Positions 8,326-16,464 of a DNA stretch of 36,469 nt are shown here, piece after piece. This stretch comes from a bacterium. GTDB taxonomy: Bacteria; Bacteroidota; Bacteroidia; Bacteroidales; P3. The stretch lies in NCBI GenBank assembly GCA_014803485.1, contig JAAVBQ010000033.1, forward strand, positions 1 through 36,469, read 5' to 3'. The notes beneath the pieces are model-generated. The model searched no databases. It saw only the letters and a list, made by a program, of their open reading frames with translations, and was not told where the DNA came from. Position 1 is the stretch's first letter, and every line of letters starts with the position of its first letter. A program made the position numbers and the translations under genes.

Positions 8326-9255
8326 ATGAGTAAACTTACATTTCGAGAAGTGGCACAGAGATGGTGCGCGGAAAAACGTAATTATGTCAAGCGTTCCACG
8401 TTTGCGGCGTATGCGTTGATAATCAATAATCATCTTTTGCCAAATTTCGGGGAATGCGATACCCTCTCCGAAGAAGCCGTGCAGTCGTTTGTCCTCGATA
8501 AACTGTCGGCAGGGCTAAGCCAAAAGACGGTCAAGGATATGTTGATTGTCTTGAAAATGATAGTCAAGTACGGCTATAAACATTCTTCTTTCCCATTTAC
8601 AGAGTGGGAGGTGAGATTCCCTACGGAACAAAAACAAGAAAAACTTTCTGTGCTCGCAGTGGCAGACCAACGTAAACTTATGAAGTATCTTGCCGAGAAT
8701 TTTACGTTCCGCAATCTCGGAATACTCATTTGCCTGAATACCGGTATGAGAATAGGAGAGATATGCGGATTGCAGTGGAATGACATCGATATCAGCCAAG
8801 GTACGCTCACGGTGAGACGCACGGTAGAGAGAATCTATGTCAACGAAGGAGACACCAAGAAAACGGAACTCATCATCTCTACGCCCAAAACACAAAACTC
8901 CGCAAGAGAAATACCGCTCACCAAAGAATTGGTGAGGATACTCAAACCCCTAAAAACCATTGTAAAGGGAGAATATTATGTCCTATCCAACAATAAAGCG
9001 CCAACTGAACCGCGCACATATCGTAGTTACCACAAGCGTCTGCTGGAATCTCTCGCAGTGCCACCCATTAAATTTCATGGCCTTCGCCATAGCTTTGCCA
9101 CCCGTTGCATAGAGAGCAAGTGCGACTATAAAACGGTAAGTACGATTCTCGGCCATTCAAATATCTCCACAACGCTTAATCTCTACGTTCACCCGAATAT
9201 GACACAAAAGAAACACTGCGTTGACAAGATGATAAAATCGTTGGGGAAACTTTGA
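8326..9255 (+). CDS. Tyrosine recombinase adjacent to hsdS shuffling module
   Basis: This is a phage-integrase family site-specific recombinase of 309 aa. An N-terminal SAM-like core-binding domain (about residues 5-90) is followed by the catalytic domain with R142 (TGMRIGE), H251-x-x-R254 (HGLRHSFAT), H277 (LGHSNISTT) and nucleophile Y287 (LNLYVHP). The ATG at 8326 (MSKLTFREVAQRW) is preferred over an upstream TTG at 8299, because family members start near this point. It lies just outside the right 28-bp inverted repeat, so its orientation would not change on inversion. By analogy with other hsdS-linked recombinases (such as those in streptococcal and Bacteroides type I loci), it probably catalyses inversion of the specificity genes. 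It could alternatively be a leftover island integrase. Confidence 0.93.
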   Translation: MSKLTFREVAQRWCAEKRNYVKRSTFAAYALIINNHLLPNFGECDTLSEEAVQSFVLDKLSAGLSQKTVKDMLIVLKMIVKYGYKHSSFPFTEWEVRFPTEQKQEKLSVLAVADQRKLMKYLAENFTFRNLGILICLNTGMRIGEICGLQWNDIDISQGTLTVRRTVERIYVNEGDTKKTELIISTPKTQNSAREIPLTKELVRILKPLKTIVKGEYYVLSNNKAPTEPRTYRSYHKRLLESLAVPPIKFHGLRHSFATRCIESKCDYKTVSTILGHSNISTTLNLYVHPNMTQKKHCVDKMIKSLGKL

Positions 9256-9310
9256 GCCGCCTATCACTGCCATCCTGAGGAATACATATATTCATTGTCT
9301 AGTTTTGCAG

Positions 9311-9367
9311 AAAAGCCCTGAAGGTCGAAAAAACTTTCGGGGCTTGGCTTCCCCACTTAAGGGCTTT
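9311..9367 (+). terminator. Structured region after the recombinase gene, terminator-like
   Basis: AAAGCCCT (9312-9319) can pair with AGGGCTTT (9360-9367), or as AGCCCTGAA (9314-9322) with TTCGGGGCT (9337-9345, G-T pairs). A further GGGG/CCCC pairing is possible between. There is no U tract after it, so an intrinsic terminator is possible but not certain. Confidence 0.4.
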
Positions 9368-9381
9368 AATTGAAAAAGTTG

Positions 9382-9389
9382 TACTTTTG
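9382..9389 (+). promoter_or_regulatory. Bacteroidota -7 box upstream of the PASTA gene
   Basis: TACTTTTG fits the TAnnTTTG consensus and lies 33 nt before the ATG of the PASTA protein. No clear -33 TTTG is seen at the normal distance. Confidence 0.5.
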
Positions 9390-9421
9390 AACAAGTATTA
9401 TATTGTAAAATACAAGATACG

Positions 9422-10075
9422 ATGAGCTTTTTTTCGTACATGAAGACCGGTAATTTCTGGAAGCAGATTTTGCTGATGTTGATAATCGTGGTGGTTTTGA
9501 TAGGGGCCTCTCTCTTGTCGCTCAATATCTTCACCCACCACGGAAGAGAAATCAAAGTGGCCGACATTTGCGGTTTCAAGGTGGAGCAACTGCAACCCTA
9601 CACCGAAGAATTCGGCTTCCGTTTCGTGGTGCGCGATTCGATTTATCAACCCAATGTGGAACCCGGCACCATTCTGTTGCAATCGCCGCTTCCGGGCTCG
9701 ATTGTCAAGCGGAAAAGAACGTTTTATGTCGTGGTGGCCGCCTCACGGCCCGCTGCCGAACAAATGCCCAATCTTATCGACCTTTCGCAACGGCAGGCCG
9801 AGGCCTTGCTCGAAACCTACGGCTTGAAAGTGGGGCGGGTGACGCAGGTGGACTGGGTGGTGAAAGGTTCGGTGGTGCGTCAGCTCTACGGAGGAGAGGA
9901 AATTGCGGCGGGGAGTTCCATCCGCAAGGGTTCGGTGATAGATTTGGAGGTGGGCAACGGAAAGGCCAAATGGAAAAATCCGAAGGATACAATCGATATG
10001 GCCTTGCAAGACAGTATTCTGCAAGACGACCTTTTCGACGAGGACTTTCAAAATGAGATGAGCGATGAAAATTAA
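9422..10075 (+). CDS. PASTA domain membrane protein
   Basis: This is a 217-residue single-pass membrane protein. A short cytoplasmic N-terminus precedes a transmembrane segment (about 13-36, QILLMLIIVVVLIGASLL). Two extracytoplasmic PASTA domains follow (about 43-110 and 113-180; VEPGTILLQSPLPGSIVKRKRT and MPNLIDLSQRQAEALLETYGLKVG). The tail is acidic. PASTA modules elsewhere bind peptidoglycan-related ligands, but no kinase or penicillin-binding domain is attached here, so it is probably a stand-alone cell-envelope protein. It is the first gene of an overlapping operon: its last 11 nt overlap the start of the next gene. Confidence 0.85.
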   Translation: MSFFSYMKTGNFWKQILLMLIIVVVLIGASLLSLNIFTHHGREIKVADICGFKVEQLQPYTEEFGFRFVVRDSIYQPNVEPGTILLQSPLPGSIVKRKRTFYVVVAASRPAAEQMPNLIDLSQRQAEALLETYGLKVGRVTQVDWVVKGSVVRQLYGGEEIAAGSSIRKGSVIDLEVGNGKAKWKNPKDTIDMALQDSILQDDLFDEDFQNEMSDEN

Positions 10076-12101
10076 AATCCGCATCTATACTGCGGCTTTC
10101 GTGGTGCTTTCGGGTTTGATTTCGGGAGGAGTCCGCGCTCAGGAGCCGAGGGGCGAAATCATGCGGCCTCTGCGGGAAAACGCCGCGTTGCAAGGTACAT
10201 TCGATGTGCGTCCGCGCTTCCCGAAATCTTCGGAAAGACCGGAAAAAGCAGGCGAAAGCAAACGGCTCACCCTTCCTTTCTTCGAAGATTTTTCGCAGGA
10301 CGGACCGTATCCGTCGCCCGAGCGCTGGGCGGACAAAACGGTTTTTGTCAACAATACATACCCGCTCTATCCCCCCACCTGCGGTGTGGCTACGTTCGAC
10401 GGTCTGGACGCCGAGGGGAAGATTTATTCACAGGCCCGCACAGGAGCTTCGTTTTGGGCGGATACCCTCACCGTACTTCCGCTTCGTTTGGACTCCATTT
10501 TCGACCCGGTGCCGCGCGCCCTCACGCCCGCCGATTCGGTGTACATCAGTTTTTGGTATCAACCGGGGGGCGGTTTGGGAGCGGCCGGAACGAACACCTG
10601 CAGGGGCACCGCCCCCACCTCGAGCGATGTCTTGAATCTCGAATTCTTCACGCCCATAGACTCTTCGTGGTTCATCGCCTGGTCGAGTCAAGGTATGGAT
10701 ATGGAAACCTTCTGCCCCGATTGGAATAAAGATACCGTGCCGTTGCAGGATAAACGATATTTCCGTCAGGTGATGGTTCCCATTACCTCTATCGGGCATT
10801 TTCACAAGGATTTCCGCTTCCGTTTCCGCAGCCGGTCCACTATCTCCGCCACCGAGGAATCTACAGGCGGACAATGGCATATCGACCATATCTATATCGC
10901 CGCAGACAGAAGATGGAACGAAACCGACGTTGCGGATGTGGCCTTTGCAAGCGTGAGCCCGTCTATGCTCAAAGAGTATTCGCAGGTTCCCCGCCGGCAA
11001 TTCACACCGTCTATGCTGCGACAGAATTTAGATGTGCGTTTTGCCAATTTCAACGAACAGCTCCTCAGTTGCCACTATCAATACGAACTGCTGGATGCCG
11101 AGGGTGAGCGGATAGATCTTTATCCGTCCGACGAGCCTCTCGCCTTTCAGCTTTACCCTTTCTTTTCGGACGGCTATCGGACCGCCCCCGAAATTTCGTC
11201 CGTTCCCTTGCGTTACACTTTCGATGAGTTGCAGGAAAGCTATACCATACGGCATATCCTTTCGTCGGGTATCCACAACAGTTACAGTGACGTGAACGAC
11301 ACCATCACCCTGCAACAGTTTTTCGGAAACGAATTCGCCTACGATGACGGCAGCGCCGAGGCGGGCTGGGGACTCAACTATGCGGAGGGAAGTTTCGCCT
11401 ATGCTTTCGAACTTACACAACCCGATACCCTTACGGCGGTGAAAATCTTTTTCAATCGCTCGTTCGGCGATGAAAATCTGGTGCCTTTCAACCTGATGGT
11501 GTGGGGCGCGGGCACCACCGACACCGCGCCCGGAGACCTTCTCTACAAGAAAGAAAACCTGCAGGTGAAAGTCGAACAGGGCATCAATAGGTTCGTGCAC
11601 TATACCTTGGATACGAATCTGATGCTCCCCTCCGGAAAATTCCATATCGGCATCGAGCAACTATCCGGCACATTCCTCAATATAGGCTTCGATAAGAATA
11701 CCGATTTGCAGGGAAAGATACTTTACTCGTATTACGACCCCATACAACATACTTGGTCTTGGTATAAAAGTCTTTATACGGGGGCATTGATGATGCGTCC
11801 CGTTTTCGGGGCAAAAGGGGCGGGCGAGTCGTCCACGGCCAACGAAAGCCGCACGGCCTGCGGAAAAATCCGTGTCCACCCCAATCCGGTGAGCCACGGA
11901 GAAATCCGCGTGGAATTGCCGGAAAATATTTCTCCCCAACCCCTTCCGACGGTCCGGATTTTTGATATGCGGGGCAGGGAAGTCTATCGTGAAAAATATC
12001 ACGAAACCCTCTCGGTGAACGGTCTCGGTGCAGGCGTGTATATTCTTCGCCTTACGCAGGAAAACCGCGTGCTGGGTTTCACCAAAATCGTAGTATTGTG
12101 A
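10065..12101 (+). CDS. Secreted protein with T9SS type A sorting domain
   Basis: This 678-residue exported protein starts with a signal peptide (MKIKIRIYTAAFVVLSGLIS... to about VRAQ). No enzymatic family is recognised in the body, which has beta-rich, jelly-roll-like segments (EDFSQDGPYPSPERW; WHIDHIYIAADRRW). The last 75 or so residues form a typical T9SS C-terminal domain: VHPNPVSHGEIRVELP, then VRIFDMRGREVY and GAGVYILRLTQENRVLGFTKIVV. It should therefore be exported by Sec, carried across the outer membrane by the type IX system and attached to the surface or released. It overlaps the PASTA gene by 11 nt and the pseudouridine synthase gene by 4 nt, suggesting translational coupling. Confidence 0.85.
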   Translation: MKIKIRIYTAAFVVLSGLISGGVRAQEPRGEIMRPLRENAALQGTFDVRPRFPKSSERPEKAGESKRLTLPFFEDFSQDGPYPSPERWADKTVFVNNTYPLYPPTCGVATFDGLDAEGKIYSQARTGASFWADTLTVLPLRLDSIFDPVPRALTPADSVYISFWYQPGGGLGAAGTNTCRGTAPTSSDVLNLEFFTPIDSSWFIAWSSQGMDMETFCPDWNKDTVPLQDKRYFRQVMVPITSIGHFHKDFRFRFRSRSTISATEESTGGQWHIDHIYIAADRRWNETDVADVAFASVSPSMLKEYSQVPRRQFTPSMLRQNLDVRFANFNEQLLSCHYQYELLDAEGERIDLYPSDEPLAFQLYPFFSDGYRTAPEISSVPLRYTFDELQESYTIRHILSSGIHNSYSDVNDTITLQQFFGNEFAYDDGSAEAGWGLNYAEGSFAYAFELTQPDTLTAVKIFFNRSFGDENLVPFNLMVWGAGTTDTAPGDLLYKKENLQVKVEQGINRFVHYTLDTNLMLPSGKFHIGIEQLSGTFLNIGFDKNTDLQGKILYSYYDPIQHTWSWYKSLYTGALMMRPVFGAKGAGESSTANESRTACGKIRVHPNPVSHGEIRVELPENISPQPLPTVRIFDMRGREVYREKYHETLSVNGLGAGVYILRLTQENRVLGFTKIVVL

Positions 12102-13198
12102 AAGCGGAGGATTTGGACTTGCACGACGAAGACCTGCAGGACGACGAAACGCAGGAATTATACGAACATTTCCGTTTTGAGGCCGACCCCGGCCAAGCTC
12201 CGCTTCGGTTGGATAAGTTCTTGGTGGACAGGCTTTCCGGAACGGCACGCAACCGCATTCAAAACGCCGCCAAAGCAGGCAATATCCTGGTGAACGGCAA
12301 GAGCGAGAAGCCCAACTACAAAGTAAAGCCCGGCGATGTCGTGAGCCTTGTGTTGCCCAATCCGCCCCAACATATCGACTTGGCTCCCGAAAACATCCCG
12401 CTCGATATTGTGTACGAAGACAACGAGGTGATAGTTGTCAACAAAGCCCCCGGCATGGTGGTGCACCCCGGTTTCGGCAATTTCACGGGCACTTTGGTCA
12501 ACGCGCTGATGTATCATCTTAAAGGAGAGAAACCCTATTTGGTGCACCGTATAGACAAAGACACCTCGGGGCTGTTGCTGGCGGCCAAAACCGAACAGGC
12601 GCAGACTTTTCTCGCCAAGCAGTTTTTCGACCACACCACCGAACGCAAGTATCAGGCCCTGGTGTGGGGAAATTTTGAAGAAGACGAAGGCACGGTGACG
12701 GGGCATATCGCCCGCAGTGTGCAAGACCGCAAGGTGATGGCTGTCTTTCCCGACGCGAGCAAGGGCAAGCACGCCGTAACCCACTACAAAGTGGTGGAAC
12801 GTTTCGGTTATGTGAGTTTGATTGAATGTGTGCTCGAGACGGGGCGCACGCATCAAATCCGCTGTCATATGCGCTATATCAAGCATCCTCTTTTCAACGA
12901 TGCCACTTATGGCGGCGACAAGATTCTCAAAGGCACCACCTTTACCAAATACAAGCAATTTGTGGAAAACTGTTTCGATCTTTTGCCGCGACAGGCCCTG
13001 CATGCCGCCACCTTGGGTTTCACGCATCCGGCCACAGGCAAGCGTCTGCGTTTTGAAAGCGCCTTGCCGCAGGATATGGAACAGGTACTCGAGAAATGGC
13101 GCGTTTACAGCAAGAACCGTGAATATCAAAACGAGCCCGAGGCCCTCACCCCAAAAGAACAACGCGAAAGAGAGAAACTTCTCAATTTGAAAAAATGA
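12098..13198 (+). CDS. rluD: RluA/RluD family ribosomal RNA pseudouridine synthase
   Basis: This enzyme isomerises uridines to pseudouridine in RNA, most likely in 23S rRNA. An N-terminal S4 RNA-binding domain (about 27-85, RLDKFLVDRLSGTARNRIQ and ILVNGK) precedes the catalytic domain with the signature HRIDKDTSG, whose catalytic Asp is D153, and the later motif GRTHQIRCHMRYIKHPLFND. The length of 366 aa is slightly longer than usual because of an acidic N-terminal extension (EDLDLHDEDLQDDETQE). The start is GTG in a GTGA overlap with the preceding stop. The symbol is given by family; distinguishing RluD from other RluA members is not certain from sequence alone. Confidence 0.9.
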   Translation: MKAEDLDLHDEDLQDDETQELYEHFRFEADPGQAPLRLDKFLVDRLSGTARNRIQNAAKAGNILVNGKSEKPNYKVKPGDVVSLVLPNPPQHIDLAPENIPLDIVYEDNEVIVVNKAPGMVVHPGFGNFTGTLVNALMYHLKGEKPYLVHRIDKDTSGLLLAAKTEQAQTFLAKQFFDHTTERKYQALVWGNFEEDEGTVTGHIARSVQDRKVMAVFPDASKGKHAVTHYKVVERFGYVSLIECVLETGRTHQIRCHMRYIKHPLFNDATYGGDKILKGTTFTKYKQFVENCFDLLPRQALHAATLGFTHPATGKRLRFESALPQDMEQVLEKWRVYSKNREYQNEPEALTPKEQREREKLLNLKK

Positions 13199-14007
13199 TG
13201 GAAGACAGATTTATCGACTATAAAGGACACAAAGTGCATTACGGGGTGGCGGGAAACGCTGCGGAATGCAAGCCCGTGGTGCTGTTGCATGGTTTCACCG
13301 AGGCGATTTTTGTGTGGGAACGGCTGAGCCGATGTCTCTCGCAAAGAGGTTTTTACGCGGTGGCAATCGACCTTGCGGGACACGGCCGGACCGAGATGTT
13401 CGCGCACAGTCACACTATGGAATTGCAGGCCGAAATCGTGCAGGCGGTGATGCAGGCCGAGAAGATAGAGAAAGCCGTGATGATAGGGCATTCCATGGGC
13501 GGTTACGTGGCCGCCGCATTCGCCTGTCTTTATCCGCGGCAGGTAGCGGGAGTCGGTTTCTTTCACAGCAATCCTGCCGCCGATACCGAGGCGGGACGGG
13601 AAAACCGCCGTCGCACCCTCACGCTGCTGGAGGCGGGGCATACCTCGTTCATGAATCAATTCACCGCCGACCTCTTCGCCCCCGATACGGCGCAGAACTA
13701 TCCCGACGCGGTGGCGGCTCTGCAGGCTTCTTCCAAGAATATGGGCGCCGAAGCCATCGCCGCCGCCCAACGCGGTATGTTGGAGCGTCCGTCCCGCCTC
13801 GCCGTCTACGACCTCCCCGTGCCCTTCCTCTTTATCATAGGCAAACAAGATGCCAAGGCCGACGTGCCCAAACTTATGGCACAGAGCCTCTTGCCGCAAC
13901 AATCCTACGTACAGTTGCTTCCCTGCGGCCACATGGGTATGTACGAATGCCCCGCGCAGACCGAAACCTTGGTCTGCGGGTTTGCAAGCGTGTGCTTTTT
14001 TTCGTAA
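13195..14007 (+). CDS. Alpha/beta fold hydrolase
   Basis: This is a 270-residue serine hydrolase of unknown substrate. Visible features are the oxyanion-hole motif LLHGFTE, the nucleophile elbow GHSMGGY, a probable acid in IIGKQDAKAD and the catalytic His in CGHMGMYE. There is no signal peptide, so it should be cytoplasmic. The start overlaps the preceding stop (ATGA). The C-terminus is short and odd (TLVCGFASVCFFS): the last codons overlap a good candidate promoter for the phosphofructokinase gene, so the end of the protein may have been eroded by, or evolved with, regulatory DNA. Confidence 0.85.
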   Translation: MMEDRFIDYKGHKVHYGVAGNAAECKPVVLLHGFTEAIFVWERLSRCLSQRGFYAVAIDLAGHGRTEMFAHSHTMELQAEIVQAVMQAEKIEKAVMIGHSMGGYVAAAFACLYPRQVAGVGFFHSNPAADTEAGRENRRRTLTLLEAGHTSFMNQFTADLFAPDTAQNYPDAVAALQASSKNMGAEAIAAAQRGMLERPSRLAVYDLPVPFLFIIGKQDAKADVPKLMAQSLLPQQSYVQLLPCGHMGMYECPAQTETLVCGFASVCFFS

Positions 14008-14012
14008 TTTTA
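13981..14012 (+). promoter_or_regulatory. Candidate promoter of the phosphofructokinase gene
   Basis: TTTG at 13981-13984 is followed after 20 nt by TAATTTTA at 14005-14012, close to the Bacteroidota TTTG-N19/21-TAnnTTTG consensus. It lies within the last codons of the preceding hydrolase gene. Confidence 0.5.
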
Positions 14013-14048
14013 CGGGTTTTGCAATAGATGCATAAATAAACCCGTAAA
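14009..14048. promoter_or_regulatory. 11-bp perfect inverted repeat ending one base before the pfkA ATG
   Basis: TTTACGGGTTT (14009-14019) and AAACCCGTAAA (14038-14048) are perfect complements, separated by 18 nt that contain a further TGCA/TGCA pair. As RNA this would form a hairpin directly against the start codon; as DNA it could be a regulator-binding palindrome overlapping the expected transcription start. Confidence 0.7.
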
Positions 14049-14049
14049 T

Positions 14050-15282
14050 ATGAGCTTGGATCACAAACTTTTCAACGGAAAGACCCTGGCAATCCTTTCC
14101 GGAGGTGGCGATACGCCGGCTATCAACTCGAGTATCGAGGCGGTGCGCAACCGCGCATCCATCTTAGGCTATAAGGTGTACGGCATCCGTCAAGGCTGGA
14201 AAGGTCTTTTGGGGGATGGTCAGGTGGTGAATCTCAGTTGTCAGCCTTACAACGGTTTGTATGGTGGCACGGCTTTGAATTCGAGCCGAACCAATCCTTT
14301 TTCGTCCAAGACGGGCGAAGACCGCGTGCAACAGATTCTCCGTAATTTGGAGCGCTATAAAATTGATGTTCTTGTGACTATCGGCGGCGACGATACCAAT
14401 GGCGCAGCCAAGAAACTCTACGAAACACAGGGTATTCCCGTTATCGGATTCCCCAAGACCATAGACAACGACTTGCGTACCCGCACCATGCACAACTACG
14501 GCGGAAAGGAAATCGAAGCCGTGGTTTGTCCCGGTTTCCCCACGGCTGCCCGCACGGTGGCCCGTCTGACGGGTATGTTGCGCACCACCACCGAATCGCA
14601 CAACCGCGTTATGGTGATGGAAGTGATGGGACGCGATGCGGGTTGGCTTACCGCCACGGCCGCCCACGGAGGCGCCGATATGATTCTGGTGCCCGAATGC
14701 CCCATGACGAAAGAACGTCAGGAATATTTCTACGAGAGAGTCAAGGAACTTTATATGCGCAATCCCAAACGTTGTCTGGTGATTGCCGTAGCCGAGGGGG
14801 TACGTTGGTATGATGAGAATACGGGCAAGACCGATGTGGTCTATGCAAGTTCCGAAACCGATGAATACGGCCATGCCCGTTTGGGAGGTATCAGCGGGGT
14901 GATAGCCCACGAGGTGAGCAAACGCCTCGGCCTGGATGCCCGCGCCCAAATCAGCGGCTACTACGCACGTGCGGGCGAATGTCGCGAATACGACCGCCGT
15001 CTCACGGCCACGCTCGGCGACAAGGTGGTGGATTTGCTTCTGCGCGAGGACTACGGACAAATGCCCGTGCTCAATAAGGTGGCTTGCTACAACGAATTGG
15101 AAGAATTCAACACCTCTTCCATCGATATGGGCTCCATAGGGAACATTCCCTTGTCCGAAAACTACTACGACAGCAATATGTTCCATGTCACCGACGCTTA
15201 CCGCGATTTCCTCAACCACATCATGGAACCCATGCACTTTATGAAATTCGACTACGACTTTCCGGTGGTTCTGCCGAAATAA
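14050..15282 (+). CDS. pfkA: Phosphofructokinase, probably pyrophosphate-dependent
   Basis: This 410-residue enzyme phosphorylates fructose 6-phosphate in glycolysis. The phosphoryl-donor site reads GGDDTN (G112-G113-D114-D115) rather than the GGDGS of ATP enzymes, and the catalytic loop reads PKTIDND with Lys at 136. Both are marks of PPi-dependent PFKs, in which the reaction is reversible. Other family motifs are SGGGDTPAINSSI at the N-terminus and VMGRDAGWLTATAAHGGAD. It appears monocistronic: a promoter and palindrome lie upstream and 55 nt separate it from the next gene. Donor specificity is inferred from the motif, not shown. Confidence 0.9.
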   Translation: MSLDHKLFNGKTLAILSGGGDTPAINSSIEAVRNRASILGYKVYGIRQGWKGLLGDGQVVNLSCQPYNGLYGGTALNSSRTNPFSSKTGEDRVQQILRNLERYKIDVLVTIGGDDTNGAAKKLYETQGIPVIGFPKTIDNDLRTRTMHNYGGKEIEAVVCPGFPTAARTVARLTGMLRTTTESHNRVMVMEVMGRDAGWLTATAAHGGADMILVPECPMTKERQEYFYERVKELYMRNPKRCLVIAVAEGVRWYDENTGKTDVVYASSETDEYGHARLGGISGVIAHEVSKRLGLDARAQISGYYARAGECREYDRRLTATLGDKVVDLLLREDYGQMPVLNKVACYNELEEFNTSSIDMGSIGNIPLSENYYDSNMFHVTDAYRDFLNHIMEPMHFMKFDYDFPVVLPK

Positions 15283-15337
15283 CCGTGGCCGACGAAAACG
15301 AACACACACAATTTAGAATTGATAAAATAAAAGCGAT

Positions 15338-16459
15338 ATGAAACCTTTATTCATCACATTGGCCATTACCGCCGCCGCTTTGTTCGCTGCACCTGTGGCA
15401 CAGGCGCAGGTGACCGGACCGGTGGGCGATCCTTTCGCCAATATCGCCGCGCCCGAAGAACCCGACTCGGTCATCAAGGCGAGCACCATCGATGAGCAAT
15501 TGGAGAAAAAAGCCTACAATGCCGGTGTGGCCTTAATGGAACAGGGAGATTTGGATGCCGCCTTGGAACAGTTCGACGAAGCCATCCGTCTTTATCCGGA
15601 ATACGCCGAAGCCTACACCAACCGAGGCTCCATCTATTGGCGTCAAGGGGAGTATGCGCAGGCTGTCGCGGAATTCAACAATTCGATAGCCATCACGCCT
15701 TCGGCCGACGCTTATTTCGGCTTGGGTCAGTGTTATTATAATCAAAATCAAAGTGATAGTGCAATCTTGGCATACACCGAGGCCCTACGCCTCAACAAGA
15801 ATTATTCGCATGCGGCCTACTATCGCGGCGGCTTGTATTTCGAGAAAGGGGAATACGAAAAAGCCATAGCCGACTACGATCAGGCCATCCGCGCCGATTC
15901 CAAGTATGCCTATGCCTACAACGACCGCGCCAGCGCCAAGCGGCAGTTGGGAAAATTCGAAGAAGCGGCCAAGGATTACGCCCAGGCTTGCAAACTCGAA
16001 CCCAAGACGGTTTTCATGCGCAACAACTGGGGTAGCGCGTTGCGTCGCGGCGGAGAGTATGAAGAGGCTGTGAAGATCTATACGCAGTCTCTCAATCTGA
16101 ATCCCAAAAATCACCTCACCTACAATCTTCGGGGGTTGGCCTACTACGAAATGGGACAATACGAGAAAGCCATCGAGGACTTCGATTCCTGTCTTCTCCT
16201 CAGTCCGAATTACGCCTACGCCTACTTGAACAGGGGTTGTGCATACTACAAACTTTTTGAGTATGCCAAGGCCCTGCAGGACGGCAACCGTGCCGTGGAG
16301 TTGATGCCCAAGAGTCCCGCCGCCTATCTCAATCGCGGCAACTTCAGGGAAATGACCCGCGATGCGGAGGGGGCTTGCGAGGATTGGAAGAAAGCCGCTG
16401 AAATGGGCAATAAAAACGCCCGTCGTTATAATGAAAATCAGTGTGGTTCGGTAAAATAG
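15338..16459 (+). CDS. Periplasmic protein with nine TPR repeats
   Basis: This 373-residue protein has a clear signal peptide (MKPLFITLAITAAALFAAPVAQAQ) followed by about nine consecutive tetratricopeptide repeats, for example GDLDAALEQFDEAIRLYPEY, GEYEKAIADYDQAIRADSKY and GQYEKAIEDFDSCLLLSPNY. Such arrays scaffold protein complexes; no catalytic domain is present. The next gene encodes an OmpA/PD40 protein with its own TPR region only 5 nt downstream, so the two are probably co-expressed and may work together in the cell envelope. A specific role is not recognisable. Confidence 0.85.
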   Translation: MKPLFITLAITAAALFAAPVAQAQVTGPVGDPFANIAAPEEPDSVIKASTIDEQLEKKAYNAGVALMEQGDLDAALEQFDEAIRLYPEYAEAYTNRGSIYWRQGEYAQAVAEFNNSIAITPSADAYFGLGQCYYNQNQSDSAILAYTEALRLNKNYSHAAYYRGGLYFEKGEYEKAIADYDQAIRADSKYAYAYNDRASAKRQLGKFEEAAKDYAQACKLEPKTVFMRNNWGSALRRGGEYEEAVKIYTQSLNLNPKNHLTYNLRGLAYYEMGQYEKAIEDFDSCLLLSPNYAYAYLNRGCAYYKLFEYAKALQDGNRAVELMPKSPAAYLNRGNFREMTRDAEGACEDWKKAAEMGNKNARRYNENQCGSVK

Positions 16460-16464
16460 GAAGA

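Noticed and set aside
12158..15309. Long minus-strand frames (334 aa at 12158-13162, 312 aa at 13126-14064, 381 aa at 14164-15309)
   Set aside because: They are antisense to clear family members (RluD, hydrolase, PFK), have no recognisable motifs and arise from biased codon third positions.
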